Positions 1-11,700 of a stretch of DNA of 64,000 nt are shown here, piece after piece (the first letter of the stretch is position 1; each line of letters begins with the position of its first letter). A program made the translations under genes and the position numbers. The stretch comes from Gibbula magus (lineage: Eukaryota; Mollusca; Gastropoda; Trochida; Trochidae): positions 4,111,756 through 4,175,755 of the forward strand of contig OW388292.1 of the NCBI GenBank assembly GCA_936450465.1, written 5' to 3'. A model generated the notes under the pieces. That model saw only the letters and a program-made list of their open reading frames with translations, was not told the origin of the DNA and did not search any database.

Positions 1-89
1 AATAAGACGACTGTGTAATTGTGAAAACCGTGTTGTTGTTTTGCATGTTTGGGTTTATTTTAACATAAGGAGAACCCTACGGTTTGCAG

Positions 90-740
90 TGTGACGGTAT
101 TCTGTGCAGCGGGCCGGCTCCTGAGAACTCGGCCTCTACCGTCGTGGATTGCCGGAACGTCAACTCCGGCCAGCTCGGCTTCTTCCGTATCGGAATCGTC
201 AAGAGAACCTTTGTCGAGTCTGTTTTCGAGAAGGTTCTTAACCGTCACCGCGGCAAGAAAATGGGACTTCCGGCCTGCCCATCCACCGGAAGTCTCGACA
301 GCGGCGTTGAAGGCGGCGATGGAAACAACAGCGACGGGAAAGTAAACGATTCGGACTCTGGCGGCGGTGGTCACGACAATCTGGCATTCGAGGACGACAC
401 GGTTGATATCCCCCTGGATGACACAAGCACCGAGGCCGAAGTCTATTCGGAGGAGGTGAGCGGGAGGGTCAACCCGGCGTACGATGATCAGAGTTTCGGC
501 ACGGAGCACTTTAACAAGGAAAATCCTTACACCGAAGCCGTGCCCACACAACGACCTGTATCGTCCGTGGAGCTGGGGAGTCTCTCCCACGTTGATCAGA
601 ACCCATACGAGCCAGTTGGAAGGTTTTCAGGGGGCCCCGCGCTAGTCAAGGCGTCTAGAAGTATTGGCGGAAAAAAATCAAGGTCTTTTGGTGGCGCCGA
701 CGCAAACATCCGGTTCAACCCCGTGTACAAAGACAAATGA
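90..740 (+). CDS. 3'-terminal coding exon of an unidentified protein, probably a receptor-type cytoplasmic tail
   Basis: The frame is open from about base 69 to the TGA at 738-740. The start is a splice acceptor, not an ATG: possible AG borders end at base 89 (after a T-rich stretch and GTTTGCAG) or at 109 (TTCTGTGCAG), and both keep the same downstream frame. The roughly 215 residues are hydrophilic, with a glycine/serine/aspartate-rich middle and an acidic patch (AFEDDTVDIPLDD). Two true NPxY motifs are present, NPAY near residue 130 and NPVY five residues from the C-terminus, plus two NPY tyrosines (ENPYTE, QNPYEP). NPxY motifs in receptor tails commonly bind PTB-domain adaptors or direct endocytosis. 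No membrane segment lies in this exon, so the receptor reading is an inference and the rest of the gene is upstream of the window. I do not recognise the family. GC content is clearly higher than in the flanking DNA, as expected for a real exon. Confidence 0.6.
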   Translation, partial: CDGILCSGPAPENSASTVVDCRNVNSGQLGFFRIGIVKRTFVESVFEKVLNRHRGKKMGLPACPSTGSLDSGVEGGDGNNSDGKVNDSDSGGGGHDNLAFEDDTVDIPLDDTSTEAEVYSEEVSGRVNPAYDDQSFGTEHFNKENPYTEAVPTQRPVSSVELGSLSHVDQNPYEPVGRFSGGPALVKASRSIGGKKSRSFGGADANIRFNPVYKDK

Positions 741-992
741 AAAGTGTGAAGAAAGCATTATTAACTTCCTGACATTCCTTGCAAGACATTTGCAGCTCTG
801 TGATTTGCCCGAGAATATGCATGCAACTTGTGTGCAACGTCCTTGATTCATTGCGCTGATATTAGCTGGAGCAGATATGACTCGTGTTCTTTGAAGAGAC
901 ATGGATAAAGGGTGAGACATTGATGTATGAGAGAGGAGAAGAGACTCAACTTCAAAGCAAAACCTGTTTTTATATATCAATCCAACTACATA

Positions 993-998
993 AATAAA
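993..998 (+). promoter_or_regulatory. Candidate poly(A) signal for the leftmost gene
   Basis: AATAAA about 250 bases after the stop codon at 740, the first canonical hexamer downstream on that strand. A second AATAAA lies near 1305. Either would give a short 3' UTR. Confidence 0.45.
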
Positions 999-1660
999 AT
1001 AACACTATGTAAACTAAATTACCAGATTCATTAAAGAGGAGATAATCTGGAGATAAGTTTGAGCATCTAGTCTTGGTGTGATGTTCATTGTTAATTTACA
1101 TGTTTCAGTTTGAATCGAAATGCTAGCGCTATTGAATCTCTGAACATGATTGTTTCTATTTATTCAAGGATAATATTGACAATATTATCCAATTGTTCAT
1201 AACTAACAAAATAATTATTTGATGTTTCTGTGGTGTGTGTATGATGAGCGACTGTTTGTTATTTTTATATTCTTATATACGATACAATGTGCACTTGTTT
1301 TCTAAAATAAACAATAACCAACCTACTTGTTGGTGTTATTTTCATTGTATTCCCTTCTGAATTAAACAGAGCCTTGCAATTGCCAACATTATGTAAATGT
1401 TGATTGTTAACGGAGCATCGCCCATAGACAGACAGAAAGACATACACTTTATTTTGGTCTCGTCTGGTATAATTGCAAATATAAATACATTATAAATACA
1501 AGAATAACAGATTGGCGAGCCACCGATGGGTAACCGGTACCTTAATGTTTAGTTAAATGGACCAGGGACCTCTTTCACTAAACAACTTTAACAAGGCGAA
1601 CCTTCATTTATAACATTAAGATTAAAGCTACCATAGTGACTTGTGACAAGCGTATTGCTT
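999..1660. other. AT-rich intergenic DNA
   Basis: No coding signal, RNA gene or repeat structure was seen between the first gene and the SINE that begins near 1668. Confidence 0.5.
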
Positions 1661-1667
1661 TATGAAG

Positions 1668-1937
1668 GTCAAGGTGGTGTGGAGTGGTTTGCTTGTTGGC
1701 CTCTCACGCCAAAGGCCCGGGTTTGGGCACTTATTTGTGACCTGGCACGCAAACTGTGTTGTGTCCCTGGGCAAGGCACTTCATCCAGCTGTATAATTGG
1801 GTACCTGAACAGCGGGTGTACATGACTTCGTGTACTGTTATTGGCAGCTTGGAAAGTACAATTCCGTCCGTAATAATGTGAAGTGCATTGAGCATGCATT
1901 CGTGTGTGGATAACTTGCGCAGTATAAATATACTTAA
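1668..1937 (+). mobile_element. tRNA-derived SINE, family 1, copy A
   Basis: The head is tRNA-like, with an A-box-like stretch (GGTGTGGAGTGGTTTGC) and a decayed B-box (GGGTTTGGGC). It is followed by a conserved middle (TGTGTCCCTGGGCAAGGCAC, 1758-1777) and a tail ending in TTGCGCAGTATAAATATA. The same middle and tail occur in reverse orientation at 46040-46318, so this is a dispersed family and not a unique sequence. The CCTTGGGCAAGGCACTT core resembles the central domain of widespread marine-animal SINEs; the exact superfamily is not assigned here. Confidence 0.65.
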
Positions 1938-3410
1938 ACTGATACACTTAACTTCTAGTTTCAAAAGTTCAATTGTTTCCTTGAGCTACACAAAGGCCAA
2001 CACAACTACATACACAACTGACTGCGACTGTCACATAGTAACTTCATGTCTCTAGGCCAACACAGTTCGAATTTTTAAAAACATTATCTATGTGTTCATA
2101 TTTCTGAGAAACAGAGATTATAAAAATCGTACTGTTGGAGTCTTTTTCATAATGTTTGTATAGATAGTGAATTGTTTTATGAAATCATACAGCAACGATG
2201 CGCCATCGATTAATATTCAAGTAAATCACGCCTACAGCATCTTGTACTAACATTATTTCCATATTTCACAAAAGTTTACCTCAAATACAAAACTATTATG
2301 TCCAAAAAAACCTTTCAAATAGCAATTTATTTACCGCATGTGTGTTTGAACAGATATAAAATACAATGAAAGTATGTATTTCTTTACAACATTCAATCGA
2401 CTTTATCCGGCAGAATTAGTTTGGGTCTGTCTCTGTTGGAAATAAGATCTAGTTTCTGATGCCCCTTACATATTTGCACATCGACAGCCTTGTAAAATAA
2501 ACAACTTTCAGAAGGTTCGAGGAAACAGCTTTATTGAAATCACATCTACCATTCACATCTTAAAATATGTCAATGAGGAAGTAAACCAGGGTTAAGAAAT
2601 TACTCACTTAATAGAAATGCTGCTCAATTTTTACCGAAAGAAGCCGAACTATCCCGAGAGAGCCCGATCCCTGAGTTTGTAGGTGCACTAGAGCGAGTAT
2701 GTATATCGGAGCAGAAGAAAGGTAAGTAGGTAAGCAATCACGTACCTGTGGGGGATTATAGAGGACATACATCCGCATGCTTCTCTTCATCTCTGACATC
2801 CTCCCAGCAACGTGACCCCTACATTCGCCGCTCTCACAGACAGAGAAATATTCAAAATGTTCCTTTGACAAGTAAAATGTTTAGCGTTTTTCAGAAAAGA
2901 GAGTTAGTCGATTTCTCACGTGAAGAGGTACTTTTGTTCTTAAATCCACGGATAACCCCGTCGTCTCCGTCAGGCGATCTGTTGCTTCACTATAAAACTG
3001 AGACATTATGTTATCTGCGCAAGACATTTCACAATATATGTATACTGAACAAATAAGTTAGGCATATTAAACGTTTTATGATTAATATTTCATTAATAAT
3101 TTATGTCAGGTAATAAATACATCAGTATTTATAATTTCAACTTTTCTAAATACCCCTAATTATGTTTGTCCAGTATATATTCAGGACATAAAGTTTCCAT
3201 TCGAAACAATTCAAATCAATGTTAATTACGCCTATCGTGGCATTAATCAAGACCTTGTCTCCTTTACTTTTCGATATTTGCCGAATCATTATTATATCAC
3301 AAAGAATTGTAAATCGGCAAAGGAGGTAAATATCATTGAGTCGAGTTGAGGCGGTATATATCTGAAGTTTTAAATACTTTGACTAGTACTATCTAAACCT
3401 TTTTCACCAG
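1938..3410. other. AT-rich intergenic DNA, nothing identified
   Basis: Short open frames at 2608-2871 (-) and 2748-3056 (+) overlap each other, lack family motifs and look like chance. A GTAAGTAG donor-like string occurs near 2722, but no matching acceptor or coding exon is convincing. Confidence 0.5.
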
Positions 3411-3411
3411 T

Positions 3412-3488
3412 TATAGATGTAGTACCTATAGATGTAGTACCTATAGATGTAGTACCTATAGATGTAGTACTATAGATGTAGTACCTAT
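3412..3488. repeat. 15-bp minisatellite, about 5 copies
   Basis: The unit TATAGATGTAGTACC is repeated with starts 15 bases apart. The last complete step is 14 bases because one C is missing. Confidence 0.9.
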
Positions 3489-4535
3489 AACGATGTCATG
3501 CGATTTCATATTAATGTTTTGGTAAAATCGCCATAAAGACAAAATTTCGTTTTAAGGTGATTCAATTAAATTTTGTTACTGAATGTCTGGATTAGTTTAC
3601 GGTCCAAAATGAAAATAGTTGCAATCATTGCGACAAGGATCTTCCACGTTTTTAAAAAAAAAAAGAAGTACATGAGATACATGAAGAGATTGTTTACAAC
3701 CATTAGCGTGCCTTGATTCAAACATTCCAATTAAATGTCAGATATCAGACATGTCAGCTTCGTCCACAAGACACTCTAGAGAAACCAGGAAGGGCCTCCA
3801 GTGCACCAGAGATTACACAAGCTGTATATACTCGCTGATTAAACAAACTGTACATATAATCAACAGTGTCTATCGATTACATGTCAGCATGTTGTTGAGT
3901 AAAAGTATTTGGTAAAAGAATGAACACTGAAAATAGCATGGTCGCAGTAACTACAAATGTAGCGTCACAAATATGAAAGGTAGCTTAAGAGTATGTATGG
4001 TACTTGTGATATAAACTTGATTAAATGCTACTGACTTTGTTTCCGTTTTGCAACAATAGTTGTTATGAGAATGTATTTATCCTTAAACAGTATTAAATAA
4101 CTAAGTTGAGTTGTTTGGGGGTCACACACGTTAAGTTAGGTTCACCACCATCCGATCAGCCTCGATTGTTCTCACATCGTGGAACCTAATAGAAGATTAT
4201 ATGACTTTCTAGATATGATAATATACGTAAAAAATATATATAAGAATTCTATTTTGTACATCGATCAATTGATAAATTTTCTTCTTTATCGAATTGTAAT
4301 GTAATGTAATTAAAATTGTTGCAGTGTTTCTCCACAAAGCTCTAATGTGACGCAGTACATACATGTGAAATGTACTATAGGCCTATAGGCCGAAATAAAA
4401 GATTGCCATGACTTTCTAGAGGCATTCTGGGTATAGATAGCGGGCTTGGTTCTGTACTTGGATTCTATACTTTGGACACTATATTATTGCTTTGTTTGCT
4501 TTATAAATGTATCACATTTTGTCATTTCCTTACAT
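3489..4535. other. AT-rich intergenic DNA
   Basis: No gene seen. The stretch contains small A and T runs and ends at the hammerhead-like remnant. Confidence 0.5.
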
Positions 4536-4610
4536 TCCACCTAATGAAGGAGTGAGTATCGCCTCCGAAACGTCGTGTATTAAAGAAGTTGTTATCCAGA
4601 AAATATACCT
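4536..4610 (+). ncRNA. Decayed hammerhead-ribozyme-like motif, possibly Penelope-type retroelement end
   Basis: The string CTAATGA, a short stem-loop (GGAG...CTCC) and GAAACGTC follow the order of a hammerhead core (CUGAUGA, stem II, GAAA). The core G5 position is A here, which would be expected to abolish cleavage. The downstream segment (TTAAAGAAGTTGTTATCCAG) recurs with small changes on the minus strand at 22185-22250, so the two are copies of one dispersed sequence. Penelope-like elements are known to carry hammerhead motifs near their ends. The assignment is an inference. Confidence 0.4.
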
Positions 4611-4990
4611 GTTCTTATGTACATGTGTGCCACTTCTAAATGCCCTTCAAAGACCTCATCATTTGGACTGTTCACAGATCAAGGTATATATAATAGGGAT
4701 TTGTAGAGCTTTATTAGAATATTTAAGACTCTATTTCATCTCTATTGTATCTCATTTGAACCTCTGATTAATTCTGTGTTTTAGTTAATATAATTTGAAT
4801 AATATATATGACTTGTCTGTTTTAATTAGTTCGTTTCCTCTGGTGATTTCATTATCTAATAAACTAATCGTACCATGGTCAAAAGGTTTGCGAGTATTCA
4901 CACGAGTAATATATGTGCAGGCAGGTATGTAAATGAGGTGACGAGGCTACACTATACTTATAAATATAAATAAAGTTGTACCAGTACATA
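4611..4990. other. AT-rich spacer before the 54-bp array
   Basis: Nothing beyond chance open frames. Confidence 0.5.
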
Positions 4991-6340
4991 TGTGCTTGCT
5001 ACTTCACCTCTCAAGCAGATGGTCTTACTGTCAGGAAGTATAGGTGCGCTTGTTATCTCACCTCTCAAGCAGATGGTCTTACTGCCAGGAAGTATAGATG
5101 TGCTTGCTACTTCACCTCTCAAGCAGATGGTCTTACTGTCAGGAAGTATAGATGTGCTTGTTACCTCACCTCTCAGGCAGATGGTCTTACTGCCAGGAAG
5201 TATAGATGTGCTTGTTACCCCACCTCTCAAGCAGATGGTCTTACTGCCAGGAAGTATAGATGTGCTTGTTACCTCACCTCTCAAGCAGATGGTCTTACTA
5301 CCAGGAAGTATAGATGTGCTTGCTACTTCACCTCTCAAGCAGATGGTCTTACTGCCAGGAAGTATAGATGTGCTTGTTACCCCACCTCTCAAGCAGATGG
5401 TCTTACTACCAGGAAGTATAGATGTGCTTGTTACCTCACCTCTCAAGCAGATGGTCTTACTGCCAGGAAGTATAGATGTGCTTGCTACTTCACCACTCAA
5501 GCAGATGGTCTTACTGCCAGGAAGTATAGATGTGCTTGCTATCTCACCACTCAAGCAGATGGTCTTACTGTCAGGAAGTATAGATGTGCTTGTTACCTCA
5601 CCTCTCAAGCAGATGGTCTTACTGCCAGGAAGTATAGATGTGCTTGTTACCTCACCTCTCAAGCAGATGGTCTTACTGTCAGGAAGTATAGATGTGCTTG
5701 TTACCTCACCTCTCAGGCAGATGGTCTTACTGCCAGGAAGTATAGATGTGCTTGTTACCTCACCTCTCAAGCAGATGGTCTTACTGCCAGGAAGTATAGA
5801 TGTGCTTGCTACTTCACCTCTCAAGCAGATGGTCTTACTGCCAGGAAGTATAGATGTGCTTGCTACTTCACCACTCAAGCAGATGGTCTTACTGCCAGGA
5901 AGTATAGATGTGCTTGCTATCTCACCACTCAAGCAGATGGTCTTACTGCCAGGAAGTATAGATGTGCTTGCTACTTCACCTCTCAAGCAGATGGTCTTAC
6001 TGTCAGGAAGTATAGATGTGCTTGCTATCTCACCCCTCAAGCAGATGGTCTTACTGCCAGGAAGTATAGATGTGCTTGCTACCTCACCTCTCAAGCAGAT
6101 GGTCTTACTGCCAGGAAGTATAGATGTGCTTGTTACCTCACCTCTCAAGCAGATGGTCTTACTGTCAGGAAGTATAGATGTGCTTGTTACCTCACCTCTC
6201 AAGCAGATGGTCTTACTGCCAGGAAGTATAGATGTGCTTGTTACCTCACCTCTCAAGCAGATGGTCTTACTGTCAGGAAGTATAGATGTGCTTGCTACCT
6301 CACCTCTCAAGCAGATGGTCTTACTGTCAGGAAGTATAGA
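4991..6340. repeat. 54-bp minisatellite, 25 units
   Basis: The array is 1,350 bp, exactly 25 x 54. Each unit contains TCAAGCAGATGGTCTTACTG and AGGAAGTATAGATGTGC. Because 54 is divisible by three and the unit lacks stops in three of six frames, frames of about 450-490 codons run through it on both strands. They begin only at TTG or GTG, encode the same 18-residue repeat in every copy and have no flanking gene structure, so I treat the array as non-coding. Variation is limited to about ten positions, mostly C/T or A/G swaps, with no net indels. Confidence 0.93.
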
Positions 6341-6572
6341 GGACAGTGTGGATACTTCTCTCTCAGATTATCTACTTGGTTCATTTCACACAGATGTCAA
6401 ATATCCATATGGTTAAAACATATCTGTTTCGTTGAAATGAATTAGCAAAGAAGCTGGGAGCTTCTGTAAATACCGATCCAATACACATTACAAGGTGAAT
6501 TCAAACATGTACATTCAGTCAAATCATTCTCTTGATAAACCACAATGTTAATGTACAATCAACAGATGTTCT
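6341..6572. other. Short spacer between two arrays
   Basis: Unique AT-rich sequence; nothing identified. Confidence 0.5.
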
Positions 6573-6920
6573 AATCATCATAACTAACTAATCATCATAG
6601 CTAACTAATCATCATAACTAACTAATCATCATAACTAACTAATCATCATAGCTAACTAATCATCATAGCTAACTAATCATCATAGCTAACTAATCATCAT
6701 ATCTAACTAACCATCATAGCTAACTAATCATCATAACTATCTAATTGTCATAACTAACTAATCATCATAGCTAACTAATCATCATAGCTAACTAATCATC
6801 ATATCTAACTAATCATCATATCTAACTAATCATCATAACTAACTAATCATCATAGCTAACTAATCATCATAACTAACTAATCATCATAAGTAACTAATCA
6901 TCATAACTATCTAATTGTCA
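6573..6920. repeat. 17-bp minisatellite, about 20 copies
   Basis: The unit AATCATCATARCTAACT recurs every 17 bases. It ends in decayed copies containing CTAATTGTCATAA. Confidence 0.9.
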
Positions 6921-7236
6921 TAATAATTGTCATAAATAATCTTTCTTATCATAATAACCTTCTATAAAGCTAACATGTGGTCAAGTATTTTGTTATCAAA
7001 TCTACAAGAAGAGGTTAAGAAGAGGGAATATATTCTGAAATAGCTACCGGTAAGTTTTCACTATCAAGTATTTCACGATTCCCATACAAAATTGTTTTCT
7101 GCGTGAAATCATATTTGAGACCATGTATAATACATCAATTCTGAAAAAGAAGTACTTAATACACCATACTTTATCACTCGTTATGGAGAGTTCATTGTGT
7201 CAGACAGAGAACTCCTTGTGTTGTTTTAGTTAATCG
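6921..7236. other. AT-rich spacer
   Basis: No feature seen. Confidence 0.4.
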
Positions 7237-7352
7237 TAGGGGTTATGGGGTGTAGGGGTACTGGGATGATGGGGTTATGGGGTGTAGGGGTTATGAGGTG
7301 TATAGGTACTGGGATGATGGGATAATTGGGTGATGGGGTTATGGGGTTATGG
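7237..7352. repeat. 8-bp G-rich minisatellite
   Basis: Octamers of the form GGGGTTAT, GGGGTGTA, GGGGTACT and GGGATGAT follow one another about 14 times. Regular runs of three or four G on the plus strand could form a G-quadruplex. Confidence 0.85.
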
Positions 7353-8018
7353 GCTACAATCGTTTCATGATCACATGAGTAGGTAATGTGATGAGTTTTC
7401 TCGATTTTTGCCGCACGAATAGTACAAATCTGTTGAGATATGTCCCTCAAAGTTGCCATAAATATACATATCAATCGTGTCACCTGTATTCAAACAAGGA
7501 AGGTTTCAAGTACACGACAGATTAAACTGAGATTAAACAAGATTGCTGACGGGGACGCTGATTCTTGGAAAGTTGATTCAAAACTGTTCTTCAAACATGT
7601 CTGTAGCTTCCTCATTGCCCAAACTTCCATTATCTCCTGACATATACCTTGAGTAATCACATTTTCTGATTCAGACTACCCGAGATAATTCTGTGTTGAT
7701 TTAAATCTCGATCACGTCTTCGCCCTCTCAACCAAGCAGGATGTATGCTATTAGTGTATACCCACATGAAGACTGTGCCAAGTTTCGTGTTCTCATTAAT
7801 TCGGTTTGGCAAACTGATTAAACTCAATTTTTGGGTAAGAATTATTAAATACTTAGTAATACTAATAAACTGAACAGTCGTGTCCTGATTGAACCATTGA
7901 ACTATGTCTGAGTGTTTGATTAATGTAAATCAAAATGATATATAAGTTGTACGTAGATAATAATTGTATGTTGACAGACACTCAAACCTTCAATGTCCAT
8001 ACAATTCGCTGTAATTGA
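7353..8018. other. Unassigned intergenic DNA
   Basis: Only short chance open frames; no motif recognised. Confidence 0.4.
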
Positions 8019-8333
8019 AGAGGAGGTGAGAGGGGAAGGCGGTTAGAGGGGGAGGTTAGAGGGGGAGGAGGTAAGAGGGGGAGGAGGTTAGAGGGGGGAG
8101 GTTAGAGGGGGAGGTTAGAGGGGTTAGGTTAGAGGGGAGGAGGTTAGAGGGGGTTAGGGGGGAGGTTAGAGGGGGAGGTTAGAGCAGGAGGAGGTTATAT
8201 AATTAGAGGGGGTAGGTTAGAAGGGGAGGAGGTTAGAGGCGGAGGTTAGAGGTGGGTTAGAGGGGGGGGGGGGGAGGTTAGAGGGGGTTAGAGAGGGGGG
8301 TTAGAGGGGGAGGAGGTTACAGGGGAGAGGTTA
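8019..8333. repeat. Purine/G-rich irregular tandem repeat (GGTTAGAGGGGGA)n
   Basis: Variants of AGGTTAGAGGGGGAGG are repeated with irregular spacing, including a run of about 14 G near 8258-8274. The strand is almost entirely purine plus T, a composition that can adopt quadruplex or triplex structures. Confidence 0.9.
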
Positions 8334-8720
8334 TTATTCAGGTTGTAGACCCATGTGCATCAGCGATATGACCACCATACATGTTCGACCAGCGCTGCCC
8401 GACACCTCCCAGCTCACTAGCGTGGCTGTGTCGTATCTGACACGCTGGCGTCGATGTCATTGTCACAGTACAGGATCAACTACCCTTCATGCGATATCAG
8501 CAAATCTGTTAACAGAATTTTGAACAGGGTTATAATTCATGATGGCAATGCTTACAGCATAAAAGATAAGCACATATTAATGACATTGTTAATACTGAGG
8601 AACAAGAGAAACTTCACTAAAAGGTTGAACAGAGTAAAACACGAAATACTGCTGCCAGAGAATTTGAAAGTGTTTAATAAAAGGCCCATACAGTGTCAAG
8701 AAGTAAACAAAAGTTCATAC
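8334..8720. other. Unassigned; 96-codon open frame of doubtful status
   Basis: An open frame at 8454-8744 (+) encodes a lysine/arginine/asparagine-rich peptide with no recognisable domain. It runs into the GATAA microsatellite that follows. It may be a decayed retroelement fragment. I do not call a gene. Confidence 0.3.
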
Positions 8721-8724
8721 ATGA

Positions 8725-8795
8725 GATATGATAAGATAAGATAGGATAATACTTCATTATCCCGTAGAAAATTTGTTCTTACATAGAAACGTTTT
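8725..8795 (-). mobile_element. Probable LINE 3'-end fragment with (TTATC)n tail
   Basis: Read on the minus strand, AAATTTTCTACGGGATAATG runs into repeated TTATC pentamers (the plus strand shows GATAAGATAAGATAGGATAA). Short pentamer tails after such a sequence are typical of the 3' ends of some LINE families. Only the tail is present, so the family call is tentative. Confidence 0.35.
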
Positions 8796-11700
8796 ACATC
8801 CGAGTTGAAGTCGTATTAATTTTCCCTGGACTGAACTAACGTGTAACGTGTACGGTGATGTTTCTTCGATCCCTTCATAAGTTTAGTTAGTTTTAATAAC
8901 AACATTTCTCGTTTTGCTTATAGTTTGTTCATATACTATTTGTTGTATATACCTTTATCCAGGTAAACGCTTATATAAGTCTTACATCTTACCCCACCTT
9001 GACTAATCCGTTCCAGTGGTCAGTCAGCCATCACGATCATAAATATATATATATATATATATGCATTTGAGGAGATTACAGATGTTTAAACGGTAATGTC
9101 ACGTGCTCACAACAGGACACACCTTACGATTCATACTGAAAACACAAATACATGGTTAGGTTATAAAAGAAACCTCATTTTTCAAATGATGCTGACTATA
9201 TTAGTAGGGTTTTGTCACAAGATCTTGTTTTTTCTCGGTTTTTAGAGTCACCTCGGTTGGAATCTTACGCCCCGTGACAGTTATATCGATGGTAATAAAT
9301 GAAGGACATTACATGAGTGCCCATTTCAAACTAGAGTTAAGACACGAGTTCTTTTAGTGTTTACAGATAGAGCTATCACTAAGATAACTATGTCGTCCTT
9401 GCTCATTTCAGATGTTGCTAGGAAATCCATGTTGTCTTGTCTTAGAATTAATTACACATTGTACACAAGTACCTACACATCTTCAGGTGTCTAATTAACA
9501 TGTTCGACTGATTACCCACTGATATAATGGACACACCCTATGGAGTACAGGTAATTAATAAGATTAATAAGGTTTACATTAGTGGTGATGGTGTCTTTTA
9601 ACACTAATTAGAATAAATATTACATTCATCTTTTTATCTTTAACTTATACTTTAATACTTGTTAATATATTACCGTGATCCAACCAGGGTATTGAACTTC
9701 TCTCAGTTTGGTTTCACAAGTCTGATTTTGATCATACACAAGTAAACTTCGAGTCATGATGTGAGGTCTCGTGTGAGTAATTGAGCTAGTCTCACACATA
9801 CATACCAACTTCTAGAAGGTGGTGGAAAAGAGTTATAAGTGACTCACCAGACAAACTTCAAATTCACACCCAAAAATAATCATCAAAGTCAACGTTTCTC
9901 TTTAATCATCATCAGCGCGGTTGTACTAACATAATAGTATCCTATCTCCTATGTTTTGTCAACACAACGGTGCAAAAATATTATTAAAGTCCAGGACATA
10001 AAACAACAACAGACTTTAAAACTAAAACATTTGTGTAACAGATTCTATCTTTATTATGATATTGTAGAATGAACTCAATAAAGACTTCTCTCTCTCTGGT
10101 CTGTGCACCCAAGTACAAGAAGAGGTTGCCTAGGACCACAGACTGGGAGTCAGCTTGTGTGTTGCAGTAACGTTTATAACCCTGTTGCTTCGTGGAGAGG
10201 TTGTTGTTCTGATCCCATCCGTGTTCGTGATGATGATGGTGTGACGTCATCTTGTCACGTGAGATGGGGAGAAATCGGGTTTCGTTACACACAATACATC
10301 CTGTTTTAACATCTTGTTTTAGGAATAAAATAGTTACTCTGACGAGATGCCAGACACTGAGGGTGGTGATCTCCTGCTGTCTGACACACGATCACTGTGC
10401 AATCAAAGGAACACTTCATGGATCATATCATGGTCCTGTTTTGCAAGTAATGAGTACATTGTATTTGCATTCGATGCACTGTACTTCTTTTGCTTAACAC
10501 ATATTTACAGCTCTTGGTCATTTCGAATTTTGAATCACTTTTGGTCACATAGTTTATTCATACTTTTAACTCTCATATAGGCCTACATGTAGAGAATTCT
10601 GAACTCGGTCACCTTTAATATCAATTTTATGAAATTGAGTGAACTGATTTTATTCTATTGTTATAAAATGTTATATTAAAATGGGACCGAGTGAGTCTTT
10701 TATTAAATATTCGCTGATTCAGCTTTATCGTAAGAAACTCTATCTAAACCGACCATTGGTTATTGAGCCCCTGGACGTGAATACAATTTAGGAAACTAGT
10801 TTCAAATTGATATTGCGTTACCTACTGGACAAATTCGTTGTAAATATGACTTACCTTAAACGCATATATACATTTATTGTTACATGTCATACATTTCCTA
10901 AATGTTTTACATATTCCACTATCTGATGGCAAAGGTTTAAATATATTAATAGAACTCAAATGCTCAATGGCAGTGAGTATCTTCGATTTTCCTACCTGTG
11001 GCATAATCCAGATTAGTTTCTCGAACGTAAAAACTATAAGTATATTTCTTTGGAAGATTAAATACATATACAACAACCTACTTGTGTCAAATTTAAAATA
11101 GTGTTATCACCATTTTCTTCTTACCCGCTTATATAAGGGATGAGTGCGGACCTCATCGAAAGCCACTACCAAATAAACAGGCGACACCGCCACAGATAAC
11201 AGAACTGTGCATTGTTAAAGTACCACGTTAGAAACAACTGACTGAAACACACATAACTGCAAATAGCATCGATATTGGTTAAGTGCTCTATAAAATATTT
11301 AAAGTGAAAAAGGTCGTGTCGTACAAACAGTATTTGGAATTACATGTAATTCATTCGCTCCGTATAGCGGAAGTTTGTGAGTGGAAATGGAAGCGAAGAA
11401 CAGCCCGACAAGCCTCCGAGCGCTTAAAATAATTAATTGTATATGTTTTACGTGTGTCAATGTAACTAATGGGGTTGGGATTAAAAGAGCACGACCCTGT
11501 TTTCAAATGGATGTCGAGTTTGAATTTTTGGGACATTGAACTTTGACGATATAAAAATATTTCGATTTGAGTCCAGAGAAAGACGTTGCCAACCTTTGCT
11601 CACTTCGTTGGCGCATACGGAAAACTGTTAGTTCATATTGGTTGCGCAACATAGTTGCGCTAAAATTCACCTGTGATTCATGAGACTCTATCAGGATGTA

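Noticed and set aside
4958..6445. Possible repeat protein from the 54-bp array
   Set aside because: Three frames are open equally well, starts are TTG/GTG, and there is no exon or promoter context.
10822..11076. Minus-strand exon with four cysteines before a GTAAGTC donor
   Set aside because: No acceptor, partner exon or family similarity could be supported.
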